From Todiramphus chloris collaris (Eukaryota > Chordata > Aves > Coraciiformes > Alcedinidae): DNA of 64,000 bases. This document shows positions 1 to 11,527 of this stretch, one piece after another. The notes beneath the pieces were generated by a model. The model made no database searches. It worked only from the letters and a program-made list of their open reading frames with translations, and was not told where the DNA came from. The translations under genes and the position numbers were made by a program. The stretch is from assembly GCA_025345505.1 (NCBI GenBank), contig JANVCC010000020.1, positions 53,399,118 through 53,463,117 of the forward strand, written 5' to 3'. How positions within the stretch are numbered: position 1 is the stretch's first letter; the number at the start of each line of letters is the position of its first letter.

Positions 1-3000
1 AGTTGGGGATAATGATATTTGAGGTTGTGCCTCCCCTTTTTATTTGTGTTTTATTCTGCAAGCTGTTTTATACCAGGAACATTTTTGTTATGATGGCTTT
101 GCAGAGTTCCTGGCCCAAGAGATTTTGGCCTGGGCTGAGACTTTGATGCGGTTACTGGGATACGAATAACAAAATCAAAATAAATACTTTCTAACTCAGA
201 GCTTGCTATGTTCCCCTGAAGTTTTCATTTTCATTCAGTTAAGAAAATATCACATTCCCACAGTGCTACTCAACTCAAATTAAAAAATCATAAAGTAAAT
301 CATATTTGTATGAATAATTTAATTTCTAGCAAATGCATTAGGGAAACCCTTTCAGATAAGGTTCCAAATTTGCCATAGTAATGGTCTGAGAAGAAGAGAT
401 TATTTGCCATGAAGTAAATTATGCATTAGAGAAGCCTTCTAATATTCTTATTTAACACCTAATATTGATGTATTCACTGATCTATAGTAGCTGCAGTACT
501 ATCATGTGCAAATCAATTAAAAGTATAATTAAAATTAATGTTATGTACAAGCCCCAGGATTTGTGACAAAATATATGGGGGTGTATGTGTGTGTGTGTAT
601 ATATATATATATACATATATATAGTCTTCCATTTCATTATGTCTCCACTCTGCAGTGACTGATGCTATTTTAAGAACAAAAGAAACTTCTCTGGGCCTAG
701 AGGTTACAGTAAACAGAGTCATTTGGCTGTTGGCCTGTGTGAGCTGCAGTTGATGCATAGCTTGCGTTAGCTCTTTTTAAATGTCTGCTTATGGTTTGGG
801 GCAGCATATATGAAAAGGCCTGTAAGAAAAGGCATTCATCACACCTTTCACGTTCTCTGGCTAAATGAGAGCTGTTTGGTCAGGATTGAAAAAGGAGCTG
901 GCGGTGCCATATGGGATACAGGCAGCTGGGTTTCCAACAGTGTTCCATAGGCAGCAGTTCCTATGTAATTGTTGGCTCAGTGTGTTTGCTGTGTGTCGTT
1001 TGCAGCAGTATTTTTCAAGCAGGCAAAGGGCAAGGACTTCCTTGCTCAAAAAGCCATTATCAACTGGAGTAGATGGATGCTGAAAATTGTGGAGGTTTTG
1101 CTTGTTTGCTGAGGTACCTAAACAGGAAATTCTCCAGGAAAATACTGCCCTGCTTCCTTTCCAGTTGAAGGTATAGCTAGGTTCTTATGCCTGTCTTGTA
1201 CAGGTGGCAGATCAAAAAAGGTAAAATCCTTCTCAATGGTTCAAAACAATTGCAAAGTGTCTCTCACTGCTTCAGCTTCCCCAGAGTCACAGTAGGGATG
1301 TCTAACACAGAGGCACAGGATGATGCCGTAGCAAGGGGGCTTTTCTGTGCTGGCTGTCATCCTGGAAACACCCATAAGGAAAAGCCTGAAACTGCAGCAT
1401 GCACCGCAGGCCTTTGTATGCAAAGTCCTGGTACACACACATTCCCTGTTGATCTGGCAGGGAGGGAGCAGGGTCCTTGAATTTCCAGAGTAATGTATGA
1501 CGGTGGATTTAGTAAATCCATACATAATAAATGCTACTTCTGTCTGGCTTTTCCCAGAGTACTGGTTCCCAGAGACTAGTTCCCTAGTCAGTGTTCCCCT
1601 CTCATGGAGAGTGTTGGTGCATTTAGACTTGACTTGTACTTGCAGAGGAAGGTGAGGTTTTTACTCCTTTGAGTCTTCATCCTTATTAATTTTCAGACTG
1701 CAGTGTGAGATTCCTACCCTTCTGCAATAATAGTGTACAATGAGAAAACGTGAAGAGCATCAACCACTACCTCAGCCTTGAATGGTTGCCTTCTTACACC
1801 CCACACTGTGTCAGAGAGGGTTCCCAGAAGCACACTCTTCCTTGGCAACACAGGTGCTTTTCCTCTTTTCCTACTGTAATGATGCATTTATGTACTAGTG
1901 TGGCAATTTTCTCTTCATTGTCTCTCTGGACCTGGAGTGTTTGTAGGTAATTTTCCACTTACAAGCTTATGTGAGGTTCTTCAGCAAACAGAGTCCTTGC
2001 CAGACCAGTCATTAGACTATGGTAAGTATTTTGAAAAGTTGCAAAACTATTGTAGAGAAGGATCTGCCACTTTTGTCTGCTGATCGGTTTGTATCAGAGT
2101 GCTTGTGGAGCTGCTTCCTCAACAGTTCTACCTAGCAGAAAGCTTTTTTCTCCTGGTTATTTTTCAGCTGACTTCAGTCAGACTTTGCTCTAGTAGCTAA
2201 AGCAATAGATACATTTGGTCATATTCCACTTCAATGTTTATATACTTTATATGTATGTGTATTTACAGAGAGATACACTTTTTAAAATGTGTGTATAAAC
2301 ATCCATTCAAAAAGAAAAGTTTCCAGTAAAATGTCAGTAAGACCCAGTAAAGTTTCTTTTGAAGCGGGATTATGCTTTTGACCTGTTTGTGGGCAGGAAA
2401 CATGAAGAACTGTAGACCTGCTGGAGATGGTTTCAGCTGAGCAAAGTTTAAATGCTTTGAGGCCGTTAAAGCAGTTTAATTGAATCCTAGATCCACAGGA
2501 GAAGTAAGTGATGTGCAGCTCAGTGGCTGGTGGATGAATATACTGATAAATGCTTGTGTCTGTCCCACTGGTCAGGTTATGTTGTACGGACCTATGTGCA
2601 TACAGTAAATGTATTCCAGATTGCCCATACCTCTTGGGCAGTGTTATCATCACTGTAACAATGAGCCCACCCTGCTGGGCACTGTGCCATTTTGATGTTT
2701 GTTGTCAAAATTACGCACAGCCTTCCTTGCCATTCCTTGCCCCATCATGTAGGAGAATTTCTGTAGTTGTCCCTTCCCAGCATCATATAATTTGTGTTGA
2801 ACTCTCAAGTGTGTTGGCTGCCACTTCAAATATTTTCATTTTTCCATTGGCTTGTTGCAGATGGGGAGGGAAACAGACAAGGTGCAGGCAATTTCAAGAT
2901 TGTGGGAAGGAGTAATTTGCTATGTGTGAAATCTGTTTTAATGTGGTGTGGAGGAGAGGACAGAAGGTCAAGTTTTTCTGGCTTCTTGTGTTTTGAACTG

Positions 3001-3285
3001 GAAAATCAGAGCACTAATGCTAGGACCCTCTGAGCCTCGTTCCTCTCACAGCTTCCCCAGCATATCGCAGGGATGTGTGTGGCAGACTGTGCCTGTCTTT
3101 TGCTCTGTAATAATTCATGGCAAAAGTTCGAGAGATCTCTGCTTTTGGCTCTTGGTTCAAGAGCAGTATTTACGTCTGAGTTTGCTTGTAAAAAGAGCTA
3201 TGCCTTTAGAGGTTATTTTAGGGACTCTATTTTCTTAAAGCAGAGATATTATGAGAGTATCTTGGAGAGCTTCAGGGCTGTTTTT
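1..3285. other. non-coding DNA with no recognisable gene
   Basis: This is AT-rich unique sequence. Open frames on both strands are under 125 codons, overlap each other, and resemble no protein I know. Apart from a TG/TA microsatellite near 0.6 kb I see no repeat, RNA gene or promoter signature. Confidence 0.7.
581..623. repeat. (TG)n(TA)n microsatellite
   Basis: A run of alternating TG from about 585 to 598 passes directly into alternating TA up to about 622, with one C interruption. It is a compound dinucleotide microsatellite and is likely to vary in length. The open frame read through it on the minus strand, with a Tyr-Ile and Thr-His run, is an artefact of the repeat. Confidence 0.9.
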
Positions 3286-3548
3286 CGAACCGGGTTGATT
3301 GTAAAGCTAACAGTAAATGATTTTGGATCAAAGTGATACTTTGATACTGATCTGAATCGAGACCGATCAGCTACCTCAGTAAAATTAATTACAGATCTCT
3401 TTCCTGACCCAACTTCTGTTACAAAGAAATCTGATTAAAAACAAGTGAAGTATAATCAGAAGGAAAAAAATGTCTTTATTACAATGTTTGCCCAGAGTTC
3501 AGGTCCACTTGGGTTATTACTTAACCTCTAAGCTGGAATATTTGGTCA
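3286..3548 (+). repeat. local repeat, copy 1, second half inverted
   Basis: The first part (3286-3409) matches 5188-5311 in direct orientation with six mismatches in 124 bases and no indel. The second part (about 3435-3543) matches 5312-5419 as its reverse complement. The flipped segment is bounded by TGACC at 3405-3409 and GGTCA at 3544-3548. Re-inverting 3410-3543 would restore the same order as copy 2. I do not recognise the unit as a named repeat family, and I see no target-site duplication or coding potential. It could be an unclassified interspersed element or a local duplication. Confidence 0.8.
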
Positions 3549-5187
3549 CAAGTAGACAGTTTAGGTGGAATTTCCTTTCATTTGTCATTTTTTGTTAGTC
3601 ATTCATGCTGTTTAGAGGTTGCACAGAGTATTGTATCATCCCTAGGGTCCTGTTTTATGAGTTCACTAAAATTAAGTTTAGGGAGTTTTCCGGTCAAAAA
3701 CTGGAGCTGAAAGCCAGGGTCCCTAGAAGGAACACAGTAACAAATAGGGAAGGATAATCTGTCATCTGCATCTTACATTTCTAGTCCATGTGATTTTTAA
3801 ACTTTTTTCCCCTTTAACTTCCCTTCTCTTTCTCCTTCATGAGTCCTGGTTTGAAGTCATCCATATGAACCTCAGACCACAGTTGCCCTTCCAGCTGCAC
3901 TGTGGCCGTGGTTCAAATTTTGGGGTGGGTGGGAGGTGGGGGAAGGCAGAGTTAAACAAAACAAAAATCAGCAGTGTTGGAAAATGTCTTTCTTGATTAG
4001 TTCCTTTGCGACTGCGTAACATGCCCTCAATAAACAAGTCAAGGGAAGGTTGTTCTTTGTGTACAAGGTGTGTTTAGAGCTCCATGCTATGTACTGAAGG
4101 CAAATTGTGAAATAACAAGTGTTCTTGGAGACAGAAAATAATTAAGCTTGACTTACTTAGCTAGCTGCCCTAGTGCGTGGAAGAGTGAGTGTGAAAGTTG
4201 CTCTGTTAGCAAGGTGACCGGCAGACCTATTTCTGGCAGAAGTAGTTAAGGCAGATACACCTAGAGCTGAGAGCATGAATTGCTGCTGCTTAAAGTAAAC
4301 GCTTGTTAGTGGAAGTATCAACAACTTCAGCTCCTCTGGCTTTGAACTCTGTGCCTAGTGGATGGATGCTGAGAAGCAGAGGAGGTGCCTATCCCAAGAG
4401 TGGGATGAATAACTGGTCCTTATAGCAGCTGCTTGCATAGTTCTGAGTGAATTTCTGTTTACCTTTTTGTTAATCAGTTGGTGAATCAGAGAAAGATGGC
4501 TGATGTAGTGACCAAGCTGTCAAGTATGAGCAATGGTTGAAATCCTTAGACTTCTTGGGGACAGGGAAAGACAACTAGGTTGGCTGTATGAGGCATGATG
4601 GGAAATTTAGAAACATAAGAACAACTTTTTAAGTCTTTAGCAATCACTGCATTGGGAAGTTTTAGTTTTCAGAGTGACATTTTGAAGGTCACTTGTAGAT
4701 TGAGGATACTAGAGGATCCTGAGGATGGCTGAGAGGTCAACAGATGAGTGGCTAGAGTATGTAAAGCCCATGTAACTTAGCCAGTTGGTTTTTGTTTTCT
4801 GATTCTTTCTCTGTGGAAGGTTGTGCTTGTTTGCTTTTGCCCGCATGCTTGCCTTTATCCACAAAAACAAAACCTCTTTTGTGCAGAGAATATTATGACC
4901 AAAAAAGTCTTGGGAAACTTCCTTCTAGCTTTTAGTGGGAAGATTGATTAATAAATTTTAACATGAAGATGGAGATTTGTGTAGGTGGTAAGATCGATCA
5001 TTGTATGGGAGAGAGATTAGAAAAGGCTAGTGGATTTTGGAACACAATTTCCATCAAAAGTTGCTGTGCTTCTTTCTTATGATGAGAATTTCTAACTTGT
5101 GATTTGACCCATCTGGTCCCAGTGGACTCCAGGCTGTGGAGAGATCTTTTTTCAGAAGCAGAAGGTGGTGGTAATGAGAATCTTTTC
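3549..5187. other. unique non-coding spacer between the two repeat copies
   Basis: I see no gene, no repeat and no similarity between this spacer and the DNA beyond copy 2. The duplication therefore appears limited to the ~232-bp unit and is not a larger tandem block. Confidence 0.6.
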
Positions 5188-5419
5188 CGAACCAGGTTGA
5201 TTGTAAAGCAAACAGTAAATGAGTTTGGATCAAAGTGATACTTCGATACTGATCTGAATTGAGACCTATCAGCTACCTCAGTAAAATTAATTACAGATCT
5301 CTTTCCTGACCAATTATTCCAGCTTAGAGGTTAATTAATAACCCAAGTGGACCTGAACTCTGGGCAAACATTGTGACAAAGACATTCTTTTCCTTCCATT
5401 TTACTTGACTTGTTTTTAA
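5188..5419 (+). repeat. local repeat, copy 2, contiguous form
   Basis: Positions 5188-5311 are about 95% identical to 3286-3409. They run directly through TGACC at 5307-5311 into a second part, 5312-5419, that pairs with the reverse complement of copy 1. Similarity stops just before the CGAACC start and just after a TTTTTAA stretch at the end. The unit is about 232 bp with no open frame of note. This copy is taken as uninverted only because its halves abut without extra sequence. Which arrangement is ancestral cannot be decided here. Confidence 0.8.
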
Positions 5420-8400
5420 GCACTCAGAGATGAGTGCTTTCAGCAGTCTGAGAGTGTTTTGTGCGAGCTGTTAGCTGGTTAGCTTTTGCCTTGGACGTGA
5501 TAATGAGACCTCATGGAACTGCTGTTTGGTGGTTAGTCACTCTCTTTACTGAACAGCGGTGGTAGTGGAAGCACACAGGAGAAAATGAGGATATGGAGAT
5601 AGAGACTCCTTCCTTGGCACAGCTGGGCAAGAAACAGATGTTTGTCTGTGGCTGCAGAGCACAGCAGGGCAATGCTGGCAGGTGTGGTTGCAATCTCTTC
5701 TGCCTTACAGTACTGGAGACCTGATATATAATTAGAGAAGGACCAATTAGTCTAAAAGGGATTGGGGAAAACCACCAGTACAGAAAGGGAAACCTTTCAG
5801 AGTAGTATTAGTGCAGCAAATAGGAGAGATTTTATTTTGCAGTAATTTTTTTTTTTAATTGTCTTTTATGAATGAAATACAAGTTTCTTCTGTTTTCTGA
5901 GTATTCTCAGGTTTGTTTTCTTTTTGGACAGTTCTTTGTTTTGCTTCTTGGATGTTTCTTTACAGGAATTTGCCATCTTCTGATATCTTATGAGAAAATG
6001 GTAAGCTTTGTAGTGTGGGAATGACAATTTAAGAAGTGCCTTTCAGTTGAGTTCAGTATTGCTGGGACAGCAGTGTTTTCGTGTGCAGAAAGAATGGCTG
6101 ATTTTAACATGGCTCAAGGAGTGAAAATATAAGGCAGATCATTCTCTTGTCAAAATCTGAGGGGAAAATGAACATTCTCACAGATATCCTACATACTCAT
6201 GGTACTTGGGCAGTCTGGGTTTTTTGTTTTTGTTTTTTTTTTGAGAGGTATGCATCTTCCTTTCCTCATCTAGCCTTTTATTATCACTATTCTTTATTGT
6301 GAATGTGGTATGAGCAGACTTTTTGCCTATCCTGGTTAATTTTCACAATGACTTTGCAAGGATGAACAACCATAATTATAGGCTTTTAAAAACTCCTTTT
6401 CAGGTTAGACTTTGGAACAGTGTCAGCCCTAATGTTCACACTGAGAGAAGGAGGTCTGGATTGGAAATGGTCCCAGGAACACCCACACCTCAGGCTGATG
6501 GGAGTCAGACCTGTTATGGTGCCAATATTGGTCACCTGGGGCTCTGCACTAGCTTAAAATAATAAATTACTTTCATAGTGCTTTGCTGCAGTGACCGTCT
6601 TAAAAGAATGAGAAAATTTAGTGGATCATAAAGTGATAATCCAGTCTATTAGAACAAGATTGCCTAAAAGAAAATCACAAAGTTTGGGGGATGGATCCGA
6701 ATTCTTCTCATGAAGTGAATTACGACCACAGCTAAAACACCCAGCTTAATATCCCATGAAGTTCTGTTCACTGCAAAATTTACAGATTAGATTTTAGGAC
6801 TAGTGTTGTGTGCTGTAAGTAAATTACACCTTTGTCCAGGATTCTGGGTCAGTATGGACTCTTTTTTGCTAGATGAACATGTTTTTCTTCTGGACCCCTC
6901 TGCTTCTGACAAGCTTAGAACTCACAGCTGTTTTCCTAAGGGATTTGTCTTTGTCCATGGGAGTAAAGTACAAGTTACACATTCTAAACAAGGCTTTATG
7001 TTCTTCCCAGCTATGAGAAGAACTTGTTTGGTAACAATCTGAAGTATAGAAGGAAGAAGGTGAAAATGAGATTCTTGGTCTGGACTTCAAAGTCTTTGTT
7101 TATAACTTTACAGGGTATTAGAATTTTAATTGTTAGGCAACGTGGATGCAATTTCATGTAAATTTGTGTTTATTTTGATTTATAGTGCACTCTCGGTTGA
7201 CAACTGGAATAAGCTCTGCTAAGATTAAAAATTAAGTTGTATTGGAGGAAAGTACCTTGCTCCTCACATAGCAGTATCCATGTTAGAGCTCTTAGTAGGA
7301 TACTATGATTAACCAATCAAATAAAATCCACGTTGGCAAGAGAAGAGAATGTGTTTGTCTTGGTAAGTAGGGCTGCACCTATTTATTACTTGATGCCAAA
7401 CTTCAGTATTTATTCTGTGCCTACATTTGATAATTAGCAGTGTGTATGGATGCACCAGCATTAGCTCCATTTTGATAGCCACGAAGCAAGCCTCTTTATC
7501 TATGTAAATCAGGCCAGGATTCTAGTTTTAAACCATATTGCTGTTCTTTGCCCTCAGTAATAGCTGGCCTGACCAGGTTTACGCTAGCACACGTGTAGCC
7601 GATCACCACCCTTGTGACTGCAGCAGTGAGCATGGGTAATCCTGGTAAAGTCAGCAAGACCATCTACCTCCCTGCTACTTGCTTGTGCTTGGCACTGCAG
7701 GAAGCAATGGAAAATTCCTCTTGTTTCTTTAGACAGAGGTTCTTTTTTAAGAATAAAGTGAAGAATGTCCCTAATTTTTTGCAGATTAGACCTTATGTTG
7801 TACTCTGCAAGGAGTATTTTTCTATTATTGCTACAGGAAAATGCAGATTATTAGACTGCAGATGTCTGAATTGCTTCAAAAGCACAAATCTGTCGCCTTA
7901 TGTGTTCAAATCTGTTACAACTGTTTGTTGGGGTTTGTTTTTTTTTTGCCTTTAAAAAATTTCAAATGCAGGGGGTGAATAGCAGGGAGAATGTTGATGA
8001 GATATTCATGAGCTACTCTGCCTAGAGAGCTTTGACTTACTACTCTATAACAAAGTTAAAATCTTTCAAATACTAAAAAGGCTAGGAAAATAGCTCTGCA
8101 GTGGTTTAAACTGGCTATTTTTTTCCTTTTTACCATTTCCTAATACTATTCTTTGAACACTCCTATGCATTATACAGGTAGTTAGAATATATTTGTGTGT
8201 GTGAGTAAATGGTATTTCCTGCAAAGAGGAAAAGTGTTCTGGAGAGTGACAGTTTGTCCATAAAGGACAAACAAATGAGTGGTTTTTATAAATCTTTTGA
8301 GGAGAGAATTGACATTCTTCTTTGAGTTAAATATAATGACAACAAGAAAATCCAGTCCAAATAGACTCTATATGCAAGCTTAGCACTCAGGAGAATTAAG

Positions 8401-8690
8401 GCAGTGTAAACATATCGGTAGCAAAGTATACTTCCATACTTTCTTTGCACTCAGATGCACACACTTGTATTTTATTTACGTATTAACTTGAGACAATGAG
8501 AGCATAAAAGCTGCTAGCTGGAAGGATTATTTTATTTTTTTTAATCCAACAACATGAGATGTAGTATATGCACCCAAATACTTTAGTATCTAGTTATTAA
8601 CTAGGTTCTCATAGCTTAGCCCCTGGGAAGGTCTGTTAGACCAAGTCCGTGCTCTAAGGAGGTGATGTATTTTCAGGACTGGCTGTGAGA
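5420..8690. other. non-coding DNA with no recognisable gene
   Basis: Unique AT-rich sequence with short poly(T) runs near 5.85, 6.23 and 7.94 kb. The largest open frame, 113 codons at 7614-7955, has no recognisable domain and a composition typical of chance frames. Confidence 0.65.
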
Positions 8691-8800
8691 GGGGAAGTGA
8701 GAAGATCTGTTTTCTCTTCATCACTCTGTTGCTGAGCCGTTTGCTAAGTTTGGAACAGTTATTTAATTTCCTTGTGCTTCTGACAATTTGAGCGGAAAAT
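8691..8800 (+). repeat. probable MIR-like CORE-SINE relic
   Basis: The order of motifs follows the MIR/CORE-SINE pattern in the sense direction. A GAAGTGAGAAGATCTG segment stands where the consensus has its G-A-rich 'agaagacctg' part. It is followed by a degraded 'gctgtgtgacctt' region and then TTATTTAATTTCCTTGTGC, where the consensus has 'cacttaatttctctgtgc'. The match is heavily diverged, and the call rests on memory of the consensus, not on an alignment. Confidence 0.45.
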
Positions 8801-11490
8801 CTTGTGTGTTAGAGACTTGTAATCCCGCTGTAATATTTGTGCATGCAAATTTATCCAGAGCTGCCATCTGCGTGCTTCTGCAGTACCTAAATACTTTTCT
8901 CCAGATAACTGGGATCAGGTATGTTTAATGCTATTGCTGACACTGAATTTGAGCAAGCAAAGCCTTTGCAAGGAACTCTAGCTGCAAGTGCTCTTGTGAG
9001 TCCTAGCGCAGCTATTTAATAGCAGATACAGAGCAGATTAGGGAAAAGAGTTACAAAGGTAGCAATCTGAAGCCAGAGTGGGACTTAAACTTGTAGCTTG
9101 GAAGCTTGTGTTCTAGATCTGGCTTTGATGCCAACTGTCAGGCAACTCTCTTGAAAGTGCAAGTGGATCTCAGGGATCCCTGCGAGGCAGGAATTTGGTT
9201 TGACATCTCTTGTCAAAGACCGTGGCTGTGCATCCCCTGCCATTCTTTTGATGTGGATGATCAGAGGAGAGCAGCACATACAGAACAAATGACCCTCTTT
9301 TCCTCCCTCTCATGCCTGTTTTCTCAAATGACGCTTGACCATACTTGAACCTATGTAGTTTGTGTGCTTTGGAGGAACAAAAAGACAAATAATGCTGTAG
9401 GGAGAGAACCAAGTCAGGGGTTTGTTTTTTTTTTTTTTAAATTCTTAACATTGCTGTTACTTTACTGGTTTTGAAATCTTAACCTGATGTTCTTCCATCA
9501 GTAGTCGGTGTAGGACCAAGACAAAAGAAGGGATTTGCAACCCAAGGTGAATCAAATGAGAACCACAAGTTGGCAATGTCTGCCAACAGATCTACAGTCT
9601 GTCTCCAACACATGGGAGTTTGGTTTTATTTATTGTTTTTATTATGCAGTTCCTATGCCCATTTGACGTGATAGGAAATCAAAAGAAAATCACATGTAGT
9701 AGTAACACCGTAAAAGTTAGATCACTAAGAAAACACTGTAGAAAATTAATGCTTTCACAAGATAGATGCATCTTCTCCATCTTCTGCCTCCCAACAATGC
9801 ATATGTGTTAATCTGTGTAGAGGATCAAAAAAAGAGAAGACAGACAATTGCAGCTTTTGCCAAACCCAGGGAAGAGAGTGGGGGAGAGGGAAATAAAAAT
9901 CCCAAGGCAGAGTGAATGACAACCCAAGCGAAAAGCCAACCCTTTTGCCTCTGGCACTCAGGCAGGTTTTGTGAGCTTTTTTCCTTCCCTTGGCCTTAAA
10001 CTAAATAAATAAATAAGTACATCAACCAGCCTTATTAACGAGGACTAGGAAGCTGGTGGTTGTAATAATATCCCCCCTTCACCTAGAGCAGAGGTTCTAT
10101 TCTATTTCCTTTCACGTATATGGCAAAGGTCAGCTATTGAGAGCGACTTGTCATTGCTGCTGTGAATGTCTGTCTCTCTATTACTAGCTACTACTGTTTC
10201 AGTCCCAAGTGTTTGTTGTTTTGGTTTGGTTTTTTTTTTTTAAAGCTTCAGCATCCCAAGCTTATTGGAAAAGGAAATATATCAAAAAAGCAACCCACAA
10301 ACAGGGTTAAAAGCACAAATAAAGATGGAAAGAGAAATAGAAAGGGGAGGAGAAAAAAGGAGTGGGGGATCAGTCCAATTTTCTTTGGAGACGTGTCGCA
10401 TTGTTGGGGCTGTCTGGCGCTGTTCCAGTGCTTCAATTGAAAGTGAATTTCTTTTATTGAATTCCATCCAGAGATATCATAACCTCAAAAGGCTACTATT
10501 ACCCAGAGGGTTTCAGATGAAACCATCTGAGCATGACTTTTGAAATGCAAGAAGTCACAATTGTCATTTGACAACATGGGACCTGTCAAGGCCCCTCTTT
10601 CCAGACAGACAAGTTGTTTACATAATCCTTCCACTCACCGTACTGAGGTGAAAACCCTTCCATTACTGGTCCTTTTTCCTCAGCAGGTGTGAAGTCAAAA
10701 TAATAATAATTTTAAAAATCTCCAGTGAAATGCACTAAACCATCCCATGCCTTGACAAGCAAAACTTAAACATTGGCTTTTTGAATGTGCATTGGAGGGC
10801 AGTGGAGGGGACAGCTGAAGGACCGCTCGGTTTCAAGGAACCAGGTTACTATGCCTGTAGTAGTAATGATCATAATAACCTAGCAATGGAATAACAGGTC
10901 AAAGATCAAGGTGTTGAAAAAAGACATTAAAGGAAATGGAATGACAAACCTTTGTGAAATCAGAGGGGCAAACATGATTGTGTGTGGTCCTCCAAGCTGG
11001 TGAGACATACCAAGCATCCTCAGCTTCCCCTGGCCATGGTAAGAATGAAACACAGATGGCCGCTGTTGGCAGACATCAGTGTCACGTATTCTTGCCCTTC
11101 ACTGGGTGAGGTGACGTAGATGTAAAAGCTTTAGGATGGGTGGCATCCTTCCTTCAGGAGGGCATCGTGTTGTTGGGAGCTTGAGGTGGGGAGGGTAAGT
11201 TAAACATTTGTCTTCAAGCAGGAAAGACAAGATGTAGGTGCAGTAGGGATCAGATTGAATTCCTCAATACGCCCATGAATACTTACTTGTAATTTTTGTG
11301 CAACAGAGTGTGAGATCAAGACAAAATATTTAATTGACAAACACTTCATAAAGCAAAGTGTTTCAAATCACGTGTAGGACAGACTGATATATGTCAGATG
11401 AGCGTAGATATGTGGTAGAAAAATGAATTTTGTGTGGAAAACATGAAGTCTTATAGGATGATACAATCCTGACATCCCAAAAAGCCTAAA

Positions 11491-11527
11491 TCTTTTTCTT
11501 TCTTTCTTTTTTTTTTTTTTTTTTTTT
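11491..11527. repeat. T-rich low-complexity tract ending in T21
   Basis: A CTTT-type stretch runs into 21 consecutive T. It could be the reversed poly(A) tail of a retrocopy, but I see no recognisable gene or duplicated target next to it, so simple low-complexity DNA is the default reading. Confidence 0.85.

Noticed and set aside
9041..9130. Weak similarity to an inverted MIR element.
   Set aside because: Only one short landmark (TGGGACTTAAACTTG) fits, too little to separate from chance.
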